A DNA stretch of 64,000 nt from assembly GCA_050943335.1 (NCBI GenBank), contig JBMNOZ010000012.1, positions 1-64,000 on the forward strand, read 5' to 3'. Shown piece by piece: positions 62,747-64,000 of this stretch. The position numbers were made by a program, and so were the translations under genes. This DNA comes from JBMNOZ01 sp050943335 (GTDB lineage: Bacteria; Bacillota; Desulfitobacteriia; Desulfitobacteriales; Syntrophobotulaceae). The notes beneath the pieces were generated by a model, which was not told the origin of the DNA, made no database searches, and saw only the letters and a program-made list of their open reading frames with translations. The stretch's first letter is position 1. Each line of letters begins with the position of its first letter.

Positions 62747-64000
62747 CTATATGGCAGGGAAAACCGCTGTTATAACCCCTGAACCAGGAGCATTGCTTGC
62801 CCTGGCTCCGGGAACAATAAAGAAATTCTCGCTTATTCCCTCAAGGGTATATCCGGCTTTAGGAATCAAAGTAATAACTGCTCGATATTCACGCCCTTCC
62901 ACAAAAGGACTATCCGGAGGTTCCCATCTAACAGTCCCGGAATACTCCTTGGTTTCGGCAATGGTTGTAACAGGTAAGGCACCGGGCTCAGGTGGTGCTA
63001 CACCATGTATCTCTCTTAAACTGATCATAACTGCTTTTCCTATAGGCGGTTCAGGCGCCGGTTCTATACTCTCTGGCGGCAAAGCCGGGAACACGGCAGT
63101 GACTACTCCAGAGCTGGCAAGATTGCTGGTTGTAGCTCCAGGTACGGTAAAGAAATTAGCTTTAACCCCTTTTAGGGTATAACCGGCTTTAGGAATAAGA
63201 GTAATTGTCGCTGTGTATTTTTGACCTGGCTTAAAGGTGCTATGATTAGGGGACCAAGAGATCGTTCCAGAATACTGTACTGTTTGGATATTGGTAACAG
63301 GGGGCATCCCTTCCTGCGGTGGAATCACACCCGGTATTTCCGAGATATTAACGGTTTTAAGCTCTGCCTGCGCTATTTGATTCTTCACACTTGGATCCAG
63401 TTTCCCTATTACTGAACTATCCCAGACTTCATCCGTTGTTTGTCCTAAGAGAAGATTGCCGGCAACTTCCCTAGCTTTTTCCCTGTTTACCTCCCAATAG
63501 CTTATGCCGTTCAGCATTATTGCATCCCCAGGTAGAGTTTGACTGATAATATTTGCTTCACTGAAAGATTTTGCTGCTCCGGCAAGAACAAGGAGGTCTT
63601 TTAAGGATAAATCTGTTTCCACAGCTTCCATTAACCGAGGGACTAATTTAGGCAGTTTTAAAATTGTAGACGGCTTTAGCATTTTTTTACCAATGGCAGT
63701 TAAAAGCTTTTGCTGTCGGGCAGTTCTGCCAATATCGGCGGTAGGATCACCACGGAAACGGACATATTGGAGAGCTTTTGAACCATCTAACTCCTGGACT
63801 CCAGCTTTCAGATCGATATAGCCGTCCTCTTTATCTCCGGTTTCGTGATACATATCCATTTCCACATCAATTGTGACCCCACCTAAAATATCAATAATTT
63901 CTTTAAAACCGGCAAAATTTGTCAATACATAACCATTAAGTCTAATACCTGTTAGATCGGTGACCTGTTTTTTTAACTCCGAAATCCCCCTTAAAGCCGG
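62747..64000 (-). CDS. LytR-CpsA-Psr (LCP) family protein with two C-terminal repeats, 5' partial
   Basis: The frame continues to the window end (GIRLNGYVLTNFAGF), so the N-terminus and anchor are missing. NFAGFKEIIDILGGVTIDVE, VQELDGSKALQYVRFRGDP and GRTARQQKLLTAI are the LCP catalytic-domain motifs. LCP enzymes attach teichoic acid or other glycopolymers to peptidoglycan outside the cell. After a short linker two ~85-residue repeats follow, each with YSGT(I/V)xW, LIPKAGYTL and (V/I)TAVFPA. That repeat is common on clostridial surface proteins. Confidence 0.9.
   Translation of the reverse strand, partial: PALRGISELKKQVTDLTGIRLNGYVLTNFAGFKEIIDILGGVTIDVEMDMYHETGDKEDGYIDLKAGVQELDGSKALQYVRFRGDPTADIGRTARQQKLLTAIGKKMLKPSTILKLPKLVPRLMEAVETDLSLKDLLVLAGAAKSFSEANIISQTLPGDAIMLNGISYWEVNREKAREVAGNLLLGQTTDEVWDSSVIGKLDPSVKNQIAQAELKTVNISEIPGVIPPQEGMPPVTNIQTVQYSGTISWSPNHSTFKPGQKYTATITLIPKAGYTLKGVKANFFTVPGATTSNLASSGVVTAVFPALPPESIEPAPEPPIGKAVMISLREIHGVAPPEPGALPVTTIAETKEYSGTVRWEPPDSPFVEGREYRAVITLIPKAGYTLEGISENFFIVPGARASNAPGSGVITAVFPAI

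Noticed and set aside
62751..63182. Plus-strand open frame of 143 codons opposite the LCP gene
   Set aside because: Mirror of the repeated C-terminal region of the LCP protein; no ribosome site and composition set by the real gene.
1..64000. CRISPR arrays, tRNA or rRNA genes, intact insertion sequences, prophage
   Set aside because: Nothing with the required repeats, cloverleaf pattern, transposase motifs or phage modules was seen on reading both strands.

Overview
The window looks like a chromosomal segment of an anaerobic, endospore-forming, flagellated Clostridia member. A Peptococcaceae/Desulfitobacteriaceae-like relative is my best inference. The base composition is moderately low in GC by eye. 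Most genes have strong AGGAGG-type ribosome binding sites, and TTG starts are unusually common. Spore genes (SpoVK, a SpoVD-like PBP, a LysM coat-type protein), a Firmicutes LexA/YneA SOS module, MotAB, a four-subunit 2-oxoacid:ferredoxin oxidoreductase and two ferredoxin-tailed aldo-keto reductases all fit. I found no rRNA, tRNA, CRISPR array or intact insertion sequence, so this reads as mostly core genome.

Layout. 1-6 kb: a partial NAGPA-type glycosidase, an unknown membrane-anchored protein, a UPF0182 membrane protein (minus strand), thioredoxin reductase and a His-rich LysM protein. 6.3-12.3 kb: a transpeptidase PBP with a PASTA domain, three consecutive M42 aminopeptidases and larB. 12.4-18 kb: gap and pyk, a MinD/FlhG-type ATPase with a YcgR-N-like front end, and a LysM-G5-M23 cell-wall hydrolase. 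18-32 kb: degV, miaB, then a tightly packed mutS-hydantoinase-HDAC-mutL unit, an M14 peptidase (minus), an RsmJ-like methyltransferase, miaA, hfq and spoVK. 32-36 kb: flavodoxin and FAH-family genes (minus), an apparently orphan c-di-GMP-I riboswitch, and an HD-GYP/PilZ-like gene broken by a one-base frameshift. 36-40.7 kb: a YnbB-like lyase, a signal peptidase I homologue lacking its catalytic dyad, ddl, lexA, yneA and a second M23 protein. 40.8-46 kb: an AKR plus iron alcohol dehydrogenase pair, motAB (minus) and apgM. 46-55 kb: an SOS-controlled Y-family polymerase cassette, a second Fe-S AKR, porCDAB, a GlsB-type protein, a tandem HD protein and DNA polymerase IV. 55-64 kb: a TauE transporter, a divergent sirtuin, an empty stretch with a decayed frame, then a minus-strand run holding DUF445, YjbQ-DUF1848-YjbQ, RDD, SppA and a partial LCP protein with C-terminal repeats.

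Themes. DNA repair is dense: mutS, mutL, lexA, yneA and two Y-family polymerases, with SOS boxes at lexA/yneA and at one polymerase. Cyclic-di-GMP and motility signalling recur: a riboswitch, two HD-GYP proteins, a PilZ-like domain, a YcgR-N-like/FlhG fusion and MotAB. Cell-envelope and spore functions are frequent.

The most unusual items are the orphan riboswitch, the dyad-less signal peptidase, the YcgR-N/FlhG fusion, the HDAC and hydantoinase inside the mismatch-repair operon, the SOS polymerase with an uncharacterised small partner, and the YjbQ-DUF1848-YjbQ unit. I did not see a wholly new defence-type system. All family calls come from reading motifs, without a database search.
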